Source: Ovis canadensis
Taxonomy: Eukaryota; Chordata; Mammalia; Artiodactyla; Bovidae
DNA: 64,000 nt
Reading direction: 5' to 3'
Assembly: GCF_042477335.2 (NCBI RefSeq)
Contig: NC_091245.1
Coordinates: forward strand, 110,642,501-110,706,500
Shown: piece after piece, positions 48,879-59,655 of the stretch
Layout: each line of letters opens with the position of its first letter
Numbering within the stretch: position 1 is the first letter of the stretch
The notes under the pieces: generated by a model
Seen by the model: only the letters and a program-made list of their open reading frames with translations
The model's database searches: none
What the model was told of the DNA's origin: nothing
Position numbers and translations under genes: made by a program

Positions 48879-49967
48879 CTGAAAAGTGGGATTTCCCCTG
48901 CCTGGTTAGTAGTTTTCAATGAGAAATGAAATACATCTTCACTACTTAGAAAATCAACTTTTTATTACTAGATTCTAATTATACTCATTCTAGTTAATCT
49001 CATTCTCTGTTGCTCACTTCTCCTGTCCTCAGTCTTTCTCAGCATCGGGGTCTTTTCCAAAGAGTCAGCTCTTTGCATCAGGTAGCCAAAGTACTGGAGC
49101 TTCAGCTTTAGCGTCAGTCCTTCCAATTAATTTTCAGGGTTGACTTCATTTAAGATCGACTAGTTTGACCTCTTTGCTGTCCAAGGGACTCTCAAAAGTC
49201 TTCTTCAGCACCACAATTTCAAAGCATCAGTCCTTCAGCACTCAGACATCTTTGTGGTCCAACTCTCACATCTGTATATGACTACTGGAAAAACCATAGG
49301 TTTGACCTTTGTCAGCAAAGTGATGTCTTGGCTTTTTAATATGCTATCTGGGTTTGTCATAGCTTTTCTTCCAAGGAGCAACCATCTTTTAATTTCATGG
49401 TTGTGGTCACCATCCACAGTGACTTCGGAGCCCAAGAAAATAAAGTCTGCCACTGTTTCCACTTTTTCCCCATCTATTTCCCATGAAGTGATGGGACAGG
49501 ATGCCATGATCTTCATTTTCTGAATGTTGAGTTTTAAGCCAGCTTTTTCACTCTACTCTTTCACCTTCATCAAGAGGCTCTTTAGTTCCTCTTCACTTTC
49601 TGCCACAAGTGATGTCATCTGCATATCTGAGGTTATATGTTTCTCCTGGCAATCTTGATTCCAGCTTGTGTTTCATCCAACCTGGCATTCCGCATGATGT
49701 ACTTTGCATATAAGTTAAATAAGCAGGGTGACAACATACAGCCATGTGGTTCTCCTTTCCCAAATTTGAACCAGCCCCTTGTTCCATGTCCAGTTCTAAC
49801 TATTGCTTCTTTTCCTGTATACAGTTTTCTCAGGAGGCAAGTAATATGGTCTGGTATTCCCATCTCACTAAGAATATTCCACAGTTTGTTATGACTCACA
49901 CAGTCAAAGTGGGGGAGGGCTGGCAGCAACAGAGAAGGATGGCATGCATGTACAGCAAGGGCTGTGG

Positions 49968-50194
49968 GACAAGGACTTCCCGGGTGACACAGTGGAAAGA
50001 ATCCACCTGCCAATGCAGGAGATGCAGAAGACACGGTTTCAATCACTGGGTCAAGAAGATCTCCTGGAGAAGGAAATGGCAAGTCACTCCAGTATTCTTG
50101 CCTGGAGAACCCCAAGTACTAAGAAGCCTAGTGGGTTACAGCCCATAGGGTCACAAAGAGTCAGACACGACTGAGTGACTGAGCGTGCACATAG
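49968..50194 (+). mobile_element. Bov-tA SINE inside BovB
   Basis: ggacttcccgggtgacacag to gacacgactgagtgactgag. Bases 49908-49967 next to it belong neither to the SINE nor to BovB as far as I can see. Confidence 0.88.
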
Positions 50195-50234
50195 TCAAAG
50201 GCTTTAGCATAGTCAGTGGAGCAGAGTTCAAAGT

Positions 50235-50430
50235 TTAAAGTGTTAATCACTCAGTCATGTCCAACTCTTGTTGACCCCATGGACTGTAGCCCACCAGGCT
50301 CCTTTGTCCATGGGATTCTCTGGGCAAGAATACAGAAGTGGTTTGCTACTCCCTTCTCTAGAGGATCATCCCAACCCAGGAATCAAACTCAGGTCTCCTG
50401 CATTGCAGGCAGATTCTTTACCATCTGAGA
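50235..50430 (-). mobile_element. Bov-tA SINE inside BovB
   Basis: Reverse-strand unit with atcactcagtcatgtccaac on one side and gattctttaccatctgaga on the other. Confidence 0.88.
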
Positions 50431-51039
50431 TGGTTCTCTTTATTAGAATTCTCTTGCTTTTCCTATGATCCCGCAGTATTTGGCAATTTGATCTCTGGTT
50501 CCTCTGAATTTTCTAAATCTGCTTTGTACATCTGGAAGTTCTTGGTTCACATACTGCTGAAGCCTAACTTGAAGGATTTTGAACATAATCTTGGAAGCAT
50601 GTGAAATGAGTGCAATTATACAGTAATTTGAACATTCTTTGGCATTACCTTTCTTTCAGATTGGAATGAAAATTGACCTTTTCCAGTCGTTTGGCCACTG
50701 CAGAGTTTTCCAAATTTGCTGGCATAATGAGCACTGCACTTTAACAGCATCATCTTTAAGGATTTGAAATAACTCAGCTGGAATTCCATCACCTCCTAGC
50801 TTTGTTCATAGTAAGGCTTCCTAAGCCCACTTGACTTCACACTCCAGGATGTCTCACTCTAGGTGAGTGACCATACCATCGTGGTTATCTGGGTAGGCTT
50901 TGGCAAACTTTGGTAAACTGTTTTCCTAATATGATTGTTTTAATATACTTCTAGAAGAAGAGTAATGATTCCATATTTTCATCATTCAGAATTATATAAG
51001 TTAAAGTGCACAGTAGTTCAGAAACATAATGGGTAGTCA

Positions 51040-51352
51040 AGTTCAGTTCAGTTCAGTCGCTCAGTCGTGTCCGACTCTTTGTGACCCCATGAATCACAGC
51101 ATGCCAGGCCTCCCTGTGCATCACCAACTCCTGGAGTTCACTCAGACTCACGTCCATCGAGTCAGTGATGCCATCCAGCCATCTCATCCTCTGTTGTCCC
51201 CTTCTCCTCCTGCCCCCAATCCCTCCCAGCATCAGAGTCTTTTCCAATGAGTCAACTCTTTGCACGAGGTGGCCAAAGTACTGGAGTTTCAGCTTCAGCA
51301 TCATTCCTTCCAAAGAAATCCCAGGTCTGATCTCCTTCAGAATGGACTGGTT
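51040..51352 (-). mobile_element. BovB 3'-end fragment
   Basis: agttcagttcagttcagtcg to ttcagaatggactggttc, standard reverse BovB 3' end; it lies in the intron just below the exon at 51516. Confidence 0.9.
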
Positions 51353-51515
51353 CAGTACCTATTAATTTACTGACTCTGAAACTCATTTTCACCCTGCCCC
51401 TGGTTCCCCTTTTCTCTGATTCTTCTATTTGCACATTGAGAAATGAATAAAGAACCAAATTTTCATAAAAAGAGCCATAGGAAAAATTCCTTCTGTGGGA
51501 CCTAAGCCATCCTAC

Positions 51516-51643
51516 CTTCACAGGTGTATCCTTGACTGATTCAGATCCCGAAGCTTCATTCGCGGTGGAAGTGGATTGCGCAAGACTGGACGTACCCTGG
51601 TTTTCCACTGGAGTTGCTCCTTTTACCTTTTTTCTCCTTATAG
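51516..51643 (-). CDS. IFI16: PYHIN exon 2: basic, Ser/Thr-rich linker
   Basis: The exon is bounded by an acceptor ending in acatcag (last base 51644) and a donor AAG|GTAGGA (GT at 51515-51514). It is 128 bases and enters in phase 1, so the split codon made with the PYD exon is Ala. It then reads 42 codons that begin IRRKKVKG and end DTPVK. The basic cluster is a plausible nuclear-localisation signal, as known in this part of IFI16, and the rest is low-complexity Ser/Thr/Ala/Glu linker. The exon holds several CpG dinucleotides, unusual for the surrounding AT-rich sequence. The open frame runs on past the donor into intron and repeat sequence, which is why the splice site rather than the stop sets the end. 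Confidence 0.8.
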
Positions 51644-51779
51644 CTGATGTCATAAAAGAGAACATGGTAAATCCAAAGGAGCTGGTCGAGATACACGAAG
51701 CACCTTCAATAGTGTTTCCTCTCAGTTCCTGCTGGCGGATCTGGGTCTGGTTGTATCTACCTCTACTGCATTAGCCTCA

Positions 51780-52553
51780 CTTGGCCAAAGGTGGCCAAAG
51801 TAACAACATAGGTACAGATTCTGACTCGAACATCCTCAGCGGTCTCCTTTCTTGTCCCCTGTACAACAAGCATACTCATCCTATTCTCTGGACTCATCTA
51901 TCTCAGTCGAATCCTTTTACAACTCTCATATTATTTATCTTCCTCTTAATAAACTAAAATTTCATGATGCTAGTCATGGGTCAATGCCTATAGAAGATCT
52001 ATTTGAATTATTGAAACCAGAGAAGGAAAATATAATCTAACTTGTGATGGGACAAAATGGTGATACTGGATTTCATTTTTTCAAATATGTTTTCTAATCC
52101 AGTGGTTTTATAAGAGGTGAGTTCTTCACATCTCTGAGAGGTAGGTTTTTGCTTAAGGTTTTTGTCTCATATTTATTTCTAGAAAGTATAAAAATGATGA
52201 AGTAAATGTGATAATAGAGCATGCATATTAACTGATTTAAATACTTCAAAATCCTACATGTTCTAATTTTGTTTCTTCATTGTCTAAATCTTCTAATGCA
52301 TGGAAGCCTCAGACTTTCTCATCAATTCCTACTATTTTCTTTGCCCACACCCCCAAAATACACCCTCTAAAACACATCAGATCTCTTTGTAGGAAACACA
52401 TCCTCTAAGTTGTTAATTTTTGGCATCTAAAATGCTACCATTGTCATGGATACTGAGTCTCAAGTTGGGAAAGAGAGGTCTAAACTTTGACCAATTCAAG
52501 GTCAAAGTTGAGGTCAGTAAGAGAGAGTGATAAATAAGGGTTCTTCCAGTTAC
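51780..52553 (-). other. Intron between the PYD exon and the basic linker exon
   Basis: The PYD frame runs on past its donor to a stop at 52480. The rest of the intron has no recognised repeat or exon. Confidence 0.6.
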
Positions 52554-52838
52554 CTTTTAACTTCTCCTTTCTAAGACTGTTGGCAAGGTCTTTAATTTCA
52601 TCTATGTCTCTGACCAACTCTATCAGCTTGTCAACACATGCAGGCCCTCGGAACTTCATTTCCATCAAGTCAGCAATTTTAACTCTGTCGTATTCATCTT
52701 GCATTTTACTAGTCAGTTTTAAATCTTCTTTAAGTAAAGATTTAATCATGTTAAAACATTTATCATTGATGTGCTGAAATCCTTTTAGCAGGATAATTTT
52801 CTTGTAGTCATTCCCCATCTCTCAAGTTAGGGATGTGC
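52554..52838 (-). CDS. IFI16: PYHIN exon 1 of coding sequence: pyrin domain
   Basis: The ATG is at 52818-52816 and 88 codons plus one base follow to 52554. The peptide starts MGNDYKKIILLKGF and carries the helical pattern of a HIN-200 pyrin domain, including the family-typical stretches INDKCFNMIKSLL, KIADLMEMKFRG and a closing LRKEKLK. The PYD is a death-fold module for homotypic assembly. The exon ends at a GTAACT donor (52553 downward) in phase 1. A pyrimidine-rich stretch ending in tag lies just before 52838, so 52838-52819 is a 20-base 5' leader after a likely acceptor, and a non-coding exon is expected further upstream. The reading frame continues past the donor for several residues, but the splice site and the phase match to the next exon make read-through unlikely. 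The start is chosen because the family's N-terminus begins at this Met-Gly. Confidence 0.85.
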
Positions 52839-52870
52839 CTACAAGAGAAAAATAACATATAGTGTTACAC

Positions 52871-52881
52871 CTTTATATAGA
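52871..52881 (-). promoter_or_regulatory. TATA-like sequence upstream of the PYD exon
   Basis: On the minus strand 52881-52871 reads TCTATATAAAG, about 33-43 bases before the start of the PYD exon as defined by its acceptor. If used, transcription would start close to 52845 and the PYD exon would be the first exon. The convincing acceptor next to it argues the other way, so this may be only an AT-rich chance match. Confidence 0.25.
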
Positions 52882-53046
52882 CCACAAAGTGGGGTGGAGG
52901 GATTGTTTCAGGATGATCTGAGTACATTACATTTATTGTGTACTTTGTATCTATTATTATGCTGTGATATATAATGAAATAATTATATACCTCACCATAA
53001 TGCAGAATCAGTGGGAGACCTGAGCTTGTTTTCCTGCAACTAACTG

Positions 53047-53268
53047 GGGATTCCCAGGTGGTGCTAGTGGTAAAGAATTGCCTACAAATGCAGGAGACAT
53101 AAGAGACATGGGTTCAGTCTCTGGGTTAGGAAGATCCCCTGGAGGATGGCATGGCAACCCACTCCGGTGTTCTTGCCTGGAGAATCCCATGGACAGAGAA
53201 GCCTGGTGGGCTACTGTCCATAGGGTTGTAAAGAGTTGGACATGACTAAAGCAACTTAGCACATTAGT
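53047..53268 (+). mobile_element. Bov-tA SINE
   Basis: gggattcccaggtggtgcta to acatgactaaagcaacttag, with the usual body. A short echo of the SINE middle, gcatggcaacccactccagt, is at 53488-53507. Confidence 0.88.
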
Positions 53269-53519
53269 ACATAGACAGTCCCATTTGGCAGTGATGAGAA
53301 ACAGTGACACTTGGAGTGTGTTGCTTATTCTCAGTCTACTCTGTAATCTCATTTTGGTTCTAGTCACTGGAGAAAACTCTGCTCCACAAAGATAGGATGT
53401 TGAAAATGGAAGCAGGCTTTTCAATGCTTTTGAGACAATCTCCAGATATTCCACCAGAATGTATGGAGATTTGAAAGTTTGGAGAAAGGCATGGCAACCC
53501 ACTCCAGTAGACTCTCCAG

Positions 53520-54175
53520 TCTGGATTAGGTACCAGGGCGATTCATTAATCCGAACAATATTGTGTCAATATCTTCTGGTATTTCATCAGCTCATCCAGT
53601 TATGATACTAGCTGAGAGAACACTTTCTTTTCAACTGTCCCCTTTTGAACTGCAGCCTCTCCTAAAAGTTCACAACAAATGTCTTTAGCAGCAGGCAGGA
53701 TAAACTCTTTACCAATAATATAGTAAAGGGCTTCTTAGCTTTAGCAATGTGGTTAGCCACTATAGCTTTAGCAATGTGGTTAGGCACTAAGAATAATCTC
53801 AGTTCAGACATATTTGATGAAGTGGTGGCCTACAAAAACTGTTTCTTTTCTTTGTGTAATATGTTTTTCTTTTGAAAAAAATCCAAAGGTGGCATTTAAT
53901 GCAGGGTGCTTTTTCTCTCTGTTGCAAGGAAATTTTAAAGGTTTCATGGCTTCATTGGATAGTTAGTTACCACATATTATACAAAGCAGGCTTGGAGAAT
54001 GTGAATTACCTGTGCAATGAGCTTGTAATTTAAGAGGACTTGATACTTTCTTTTAAATTCAGTTTTCCTTTGGCCTACAATCTTAGAGTCTTCTGCTATC
54101 TCATCATTGGGTCTTTCCAACTTTTCAAAGTGGCTCTCCAGTATGTATGACATTTGTATTTCAATCATTTTGGCA
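53520..54175 (-). pseudogene. hAT-type transposase remnant
   Basis: The minus strand carries phrases found in hAT-transposase-derived proteins, in different frames: VANHIAKAKKPFTI, then KEFILPAAKDICCELLGEAAVQK, then a decayed LDELMKYQ. An upstream open stretch (54168-53977) reads ESHFEKLERPNDEIAEDS and RKTEFKRKYQ. Stops and frameshifts are frequent. A 27-base direct duplication around 53733-53786 repeats gctttagcaatgtggtta. Which hAT family, and whether it is a transposon or a copy of a domesticated gene, cannot be told by eye. Confidence 0.5.
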
Positions 54176-54599
54176 AGGGTTAACTTATGGACTTAACAAA
54201 AATTGTGACCAAGACTAGCACACAGTGAGGAAAAGAGACCTTAATGGTAGTGGTAAATAAAATAATGGACAGGCCACATGAGGACTAAAATAAGTGTTGA
54301 ATTCTGACTTAAAGTACATCAACTCACTTACCACTATAAAACCTGCCACCAGATACAGCTTGTCTTTTGCCATTCACTAAAACGGTTTTGATACGTCTGC
54401 AAGCAATTGATTTATTATGGTCTCTGTGCAGTCAAACCTCTCTGCTAAAGACAGTTTGCATTTGCAGCCACTCTGTGGCACTGGCCTCACCATCTCAGCT
54501 CCACCTCAGATCATCAGGCGTTAGAGTCACACGAGGGAAACACAACCTGGATCCCTCACAAACAGAATTCACAGTAGGGTTTGTGCTCCTAGAGCTTAT

Positions 54600-56093
54600 A
54601 GCTCTGGTGACCAGAAAGGATGCAGAAAGTAGGGTATGTTCAACAAAAGACTATTTCCCTAAGGTCAGGAAATGTAACAAATGTAGCAAATACACAGAAA
54701 TAAAGGAGGAAGTTAGACAAAATGAGGCTACAGAAGAATATGTTTCAAATGATGAAAGGAGATAAAACCTCGGAAGTAAGTGAAATGGAGATAGGCAATC
54801 TACCCAATAAATAGTTCATAAAGATGACAGCAAAGATGCTCAAAAAAACTTGGTAGAAGACAGGATGTACAGAGCGAGAAGTTAGAAATTTTTAACAAAA
54901 AACTAGAAAATATAAAGAACAAAGAGATGAAGAGTAAAATAATTGAAAAATACAGCAGAAGGAGTAAACAGTAGATCAAACAATACAGTGGAAAAGACCA
55001 TTGAGCTGGAAGACAGAATAATGGAAATCAGTGAAGCTGAGCAGAATAAAAAAAGAAAAAAAATTGAGGACAGTTTAAGAGAACTCTGGAGAATGTCAAG
55101 CATGTTATCATTTATCATATCATTATAGTGGGTCCCAGGAGGAGAATAGAGAGAAAGGGGGGCAAAGAACATATTTAAAGATGTAATAGTTAAAAACTTC
55201 CCTAACTCCAGTAAGGAAACAGACATCTGGGTCCAGGAAGCATGTGGAGTCCCAAACAGAGTAAACCCAAAGAGGACCATGCTAAGATACATTGTAATTA
55301 AGTTGGCAAACATTAAAGGTAAGGAGAAAATATTAAAATCAGCAAGGGAAAAGCAACATATATACAAGGGAATTCCTTTAAGGCTATCAGCTGAATTTTC
55401 AGCAGAAACTCTGCAGACAGGAAGCGAGGGATATGATATGTTTAAAATGATGAAAAAGAAAACTCTGTAACCAAGAATGCTCTAGCTGGCAAAGCATTTA
55501 TTCAGATTTCACAGAAACATTAAAAGTTTCATAGGCAAGCAGAAGATAAAAGAGTTCAGCACCAGCAAACCAGTGTTAAAAGAAATGCTAAAGGGACTTT
55601 TTCAAGTAAAAAGAAAAGAAACATTAAACATAGAAGGAAAAATCTTATTAGTAAATGTAAATATACAGTAAAGGTAATATATGAAGTTAGTAGGAAGGTT
55701 AAAAGATAAAAGTTGTCAAATCATCTATACATAAGATGTTAAAGGATATACAAAACAAAAAGTTGTGAAATATGATGTCAAAATTTTAAACATGGTAGTG
55801 GGGAGGAAATGCAGCATTGTTAAAATGTATTTAAACTTAGATTAGCAACTTATAATAACCATATATATATGAACTAGACAAGGATGTCCACTCTCCCCAC
55901 TTAAATTGAACATATTATTAGAAGTCCTAGTCACAACAATCAAACTAAAAACAAAGAAATAAAAGGAATTCAAATTGCAAAGGTAAATTTAAAATGGTTA
56001 CTGTTTGCAGATGAGATAAAGACATCACAAAAAACCTACTAAAACTCATCATTGAATTCACTTAAGTTGAAGGATACAAAATTAATATACAGG
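54600..56093 (+). mobile_element. Old L1: 5' part of ORF1, then a piece of ORF2
   Basis: The order gtgaaatggagataggcaat, gaaaagaccattgagctgga, ggtcccaggaggagaa, gcaagggaaaagcaacatat follows ORF1. After about 55860 it jumps to the RT (gaactagacaaggatgtcca, ctgtttgcagatgagata). An internal deletion removed the endonuclease. Bases 54176-54599 before it are unassigned. Confidence 0.7.
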
Positions 56094-57212
56094 AGGAATT
56101 TTCAAGAGGAGCAAGATGGAGAGATTTATATATATTAAAGAGATATATATATTTATCCCCACATTTATATATATTAAAAAAATACATCTACATATGGAAA
56201 ACCTCTTGCAGAAGACTTTTAAACACTGGCAGAAGACCCCAGACTTCCAAAACGGCAAGCTAACCTCCACAGAATGAGGTAGGACAGAAGATATAGAAAA
56301 ATGAAGAGACAAAGGACTTGGGACAGGGACCTATGCCTTGGGGAGGAAGCCAAGAAGGATAAAAAGTTTCCTCATACTCGGAAACCCCTTCATGGGCAGG
56401 GATGGGCGGAGCTTCGGAACCTCAGAGAGGAACACATCAACAGGTCCTCAGAAGGCAGAATGGAGATGATTCACCACAGATATCATTGCTGACCAGCACT
56501 TTCCAGTCGAGACTGTTTGCAAGCTCACTGCAATGAGTGGGAGTTGGGTGCTGAGGCTCAAGTTTTGGAGGTTGGACCCTAGGGAGATGACTGGGATTGA
56601 GTTGCTGTGAAGATACTCTGAGGATGCTAGTATGACAGCTTAGGGAGTCCAGGGAAAAGCCTGGGGCCTGCCACAGAGGCAACAGACCCTCTAACACTGT
56701 GTGCTCGCAGATCATAGATGTCGCCTTTGTGAGTGCTGTAAGTGGCATGAGCCATGGCTGTGGACTGCAACCCCAGAGATAGATATCCCAAATCCGGCCT
56801 AAGTGCCAGAGGTGAGACTACACATAACTGCATTTGTGATCCCAGAGGGGGGATGGACCAGTGTAGATGCCAGAGGCAGAGGACAGGAGGCCACTGCAGT
56901 CTTGACCTCAGGGCTCACAGCTGTCACCAAGCTGCTTTCAGGTACAAGTCATTGCTCATACCTTCCTGGGAATCTGTGCAACTTGGCCCTGCTGAGGGAC
57001 CGAAGACATGGGACCAGTTCCCCTGGGGAAACACACACCCCACCTCAGACTGTGGCGACTGGCCGAAGATCTCAGCCACAGTGGACACTCCGCACATACC
57101 ATAACTATGTCTGACATACCTCTCCCTCTTCCAAGTCCAACTGAGTAAGTGAGCCTTAATAAGTTGTTACTTTCACCCCATTGTGTCTGGGGAGGGAACA
57201 GACACCTGGATC

Positions 57213-59220
57213 TCAGTCGCATCTGATTCTTTGTGACCCCATGTACTGCAGCACGCCAGGCCTCCCTGTCCATCACCAGCTCCCGGAGTTCACTCAGACT
57301 CATGTCCACTGAGTCAGTGATGCCGTCAAACCACCTTATCCTCTGTCATCCCCTTCTCCTCCTGCCTTCAATCTTTCCCAGCATCAGGGTCTTTCCAAAT
57401 GAGTCAGTTCTTCGCATCAGATGGCCAAAGTATTGCAGTTTCAGCTTCAACACCAGTCCTTCCAATGAACACCCAGGACTGATTTCCTTTAGGACTGACT
57501 GGTCGGATATCCTTGCAGTCCAAGAGACTCTCAAGACTTCTCCAACACCACAGTGCAAAAGCAGCAATTCTTGGACACTCAGCTTTCTTTATAGTCCAAC
57601 TTTCACATCCATACATGACTACTGGAAAAACAATAGCCTTGACTAGATGGACTTTTTTTGGCAAAGTAATGCCTCTGCTTTTTAATATGCTGTCTAAGTC
57701 GGTCATAACTTTTTTTCTAGGGAGTAAGCGTCTTTTAATTTCATGGCTGCAACCACCATCTGCAGTGATTTGGAGCCCAAAAAAATAAAGTCAGCCAAAA
57801 TTTCCACTGTTTCCCAACATATTTGCCATGAAATGATGGGACTGGAGCCCATGATCTTTGTTTTCTGAATGTTGAGCTTTAAGCCAACTTTTTCTCTCTT
57901 CTCTTTCATTTTCATCAAGAGGCTCTTTAGTTCCTCTTCACTTTCTGCCATAAGGGTGGTGTCATCTGTATATCTGAGGTGGTGTCATCTGTATATCTGA
58001 GGTTATTGAGATTTCTCCCCACAATCATGATTCAGCTTGTGCTTCATCCAGCCCAGCGTTTCTCATAATGTACTCTGCATATAAGTTAAATATGCAGGGT
58101 GACAATATACAGCCTTGACGTACTCCTTTCCCTATTTGGAACCAGTCTGTTGTTCCATGTCCAGTTCTGACTGTTGCTTCCTGACCTGCATATAGGTTTC
58201 TCAAGAGGCAGGTCAGGTGGTCTGGTATTCAGAATTTTCCACAATTTGTGGTGATCTACACAGTCAAAGGCTTTGGCATAATCAACAAAGCAGAAATAGA
58301 TGTTTTTCTGGAACTCTCTTGCTTTCTCGATGATCCAGTGGATGTTGGCAATTTGATCTCTGGTTCCTCTGTCTTTTCTAAAACCAGCTTGAACATCTGG
58401 AAGTTCACAGTTAATGTATTATTGAAGCCTGGCTTGGAGAATTTTGAACATTACTAGTATGTGAGATGAGTGCAATTAAGTGGCAGTTTAAGCATTCTTC
58501 AGCATTGCCTTTCTTTGGGATTGGAATGAAACAGACCTTTCCCAGTCCTGTGGCTACTGCTGAGTTTTCCAAATTTGTTGACATATTGAGTGCAGCACTT
58601 TCACAGCATCATCTTTTAGGATTTGAAATAGCTCAACTGGAATTCCATCACCTCCACTAGCTTTGTTTGTAGTGATGCTTTCTAAGGCCCACTTGACTTC
58701 ACATTCCAGGATGTCTGGCTCTAGGTGAGTGATCACACCATCGTGATTATCTTGGTCATGAAGATCTTTTTTGTATAATTCTTCTATGTATTCTTGCCAC
58801 CTCTTCTTAATATCTTCTGCTTCTGTTAGGTCCATACCATTCCTGTCCTTTATCGAGCCCATCTTTGCATGAAATGTTCCCTTGGTATGTCTAATTTTCT
58901 TGAAGAGATCTCTAGTCTTTCCCATTCTGTTGTCTGCCTCTATTTCTTTGCATTGATAGCTGAGGAAGGCTTCTTTATCTCTCCTTGCTATTCTTTGGAA
59001 TGCTTCATTCAATTGGGTATATCTTTCCTTTTCTCCTTTGCTTTTTGCTTCTCTTCTTTTCACAGATATTTGTAAGGCCTCCTCAGACAGCCATTTTGAT
59101 TTTTTTTTTCATTTATTTTTCTTGCAGATGGTCTTAATCCCTGTCTCCCGTACAATGTTACAAACCTCTAGCCACAGTTCATCAGGCAGTCTGTCTATCA
59201 GATCTAGTCCCTTAAATCTA
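57213..59220 (-). mobile_element. BovB inserted in the L1 5'UTR
   Basis: About 2 kb of BovB from its 3' tail to upstream of the RT. The minus strand reads a long open piece, 59063-58554, with AFQRIARRDKEAF and MGSIKDRNGMDLTEAEDI, then decayed RT and CESWTIKKAECPRIAAF. A 23-base tandem repeat (gtggtgtcatctgtatatct and next bases) at about 57957-58004 sits on the Tyr-Ala-Asp-Asp codons. Confidence 0.9.
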
Positions 59221-59588
59221 GATTTAAGAAGACAGGGCCAAAACCAAAGAGGCACCAAAGGCAGGGCCAAAACCAAAGCTGAGGACCAGAGGTTGTGTGA
59301 CCAAGGAAGAGGAAGGAAATTATTCCTGCAGCCACAGGTGCAGTGGATTAAGTATCCACAATCAGCTTGAGATTGTGGACTTTGGGGGCAATTATGGGAT
59401 TTGGAAGCAAGTACAAGCTGGAATTAGGCCAGATGTGAGTGTGAACTGAGCCCAGAGTGCCCACAGCACGTCCAGAGACCGCCTTCCTAAAAATATTGGT
59501 GGGCTTCCTGAGCAGGCAGATTGGCTGATGCTCACAGTGTGGTGAGGACAACAGAAGACTGAGGAGGACGTTCTTCTTACTGTCACTC

Positions 59589-59606
59589 TTTATATATGTG
59601 TATGTG

Positions 59607-59655
<49 letters not shown>
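59589..59655. repeat. (TATG)n(TA)n(CA)n microsatellite
   Basis: Dinucleotide tract within the old L1 5'UTR region, followed by a T-rich stretch. Confidence 0.9.

Larger units (their letters stand above)
42640..48900 (-). repeat. Intragenic tandem duplication units (spacer exon plus intron)
   Basis: Three diverged units are arranged head to tail on the minus strand, each with a spacer exon: 42.64 to about 46.85 kb, 46.95 to about 48.45 kb, and from about 48.6 kb. Shared non-coding landmarks include a gaaaaa...atttatta...gtctcagtgaggac-like block (46.49 and 48.09 kb) and the ggcagcttgg...tggtttaaat block (45.73 and 47.81 kb). Unit 1 is longer because of a SINE, an LTR and other insertions. Confidence 0.6.
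49010..50900 (-). mobile_element. BovB, long fragment with two SINE insertions
   Basis: The 3' end of the copy is at 49010 and the 5' limit is near 50900. The minus strand reads WTTKMSEC back through FIFLGSEVTVDGDHNHEIKRW and the RT part HFDCVSHNKLWNILSEMGIP. Two SINEs interrupt the RT (49968-50194 and 50235-50430). Confidence 0.87.
28159..52838 (-). other. IFI16: PYHIN (HIN-200) gene, IFI16-like: span of the recognised exons
   Basis: This is the envelope of seven coding exons read on the minus strand. Their order is PYD, basic linker, three spacer exons, then HIN part 1 and HIN part 2. Exon lengths in coding bases are 265, 128, 162, 168, 195, 417 and 192, which sum to 1,527 (509 codons) with no stop, and the phases agree at every junction. 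Proteins of this family bind double-stranded DNA through the HIN domain and signal through the PYD; IFI16 acts in the nucleus and cytosol in innate sensing and transcriptional control. The order PYD, spacers, single HIN with the sequence features of the second HIN of human IFI16 supports the IFI16 assignment. My recollection is that cattle have a single PYHIN gene, which would fit. The terminal coding exon and polyadenylation site were not found, and a non-coding first exon may lie upstream. Introns are filled with BovB, SINE, LTR and L1 insertions. Confidence 0.8.

Noticed and set aside
51252..51515. Extension of PYHIN exon 2 through the open frame to 51252
   Set aside because: The frame runs into a BovB tail. 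The donor at 51515 and phase agreement with the next exon indicate splicing there.
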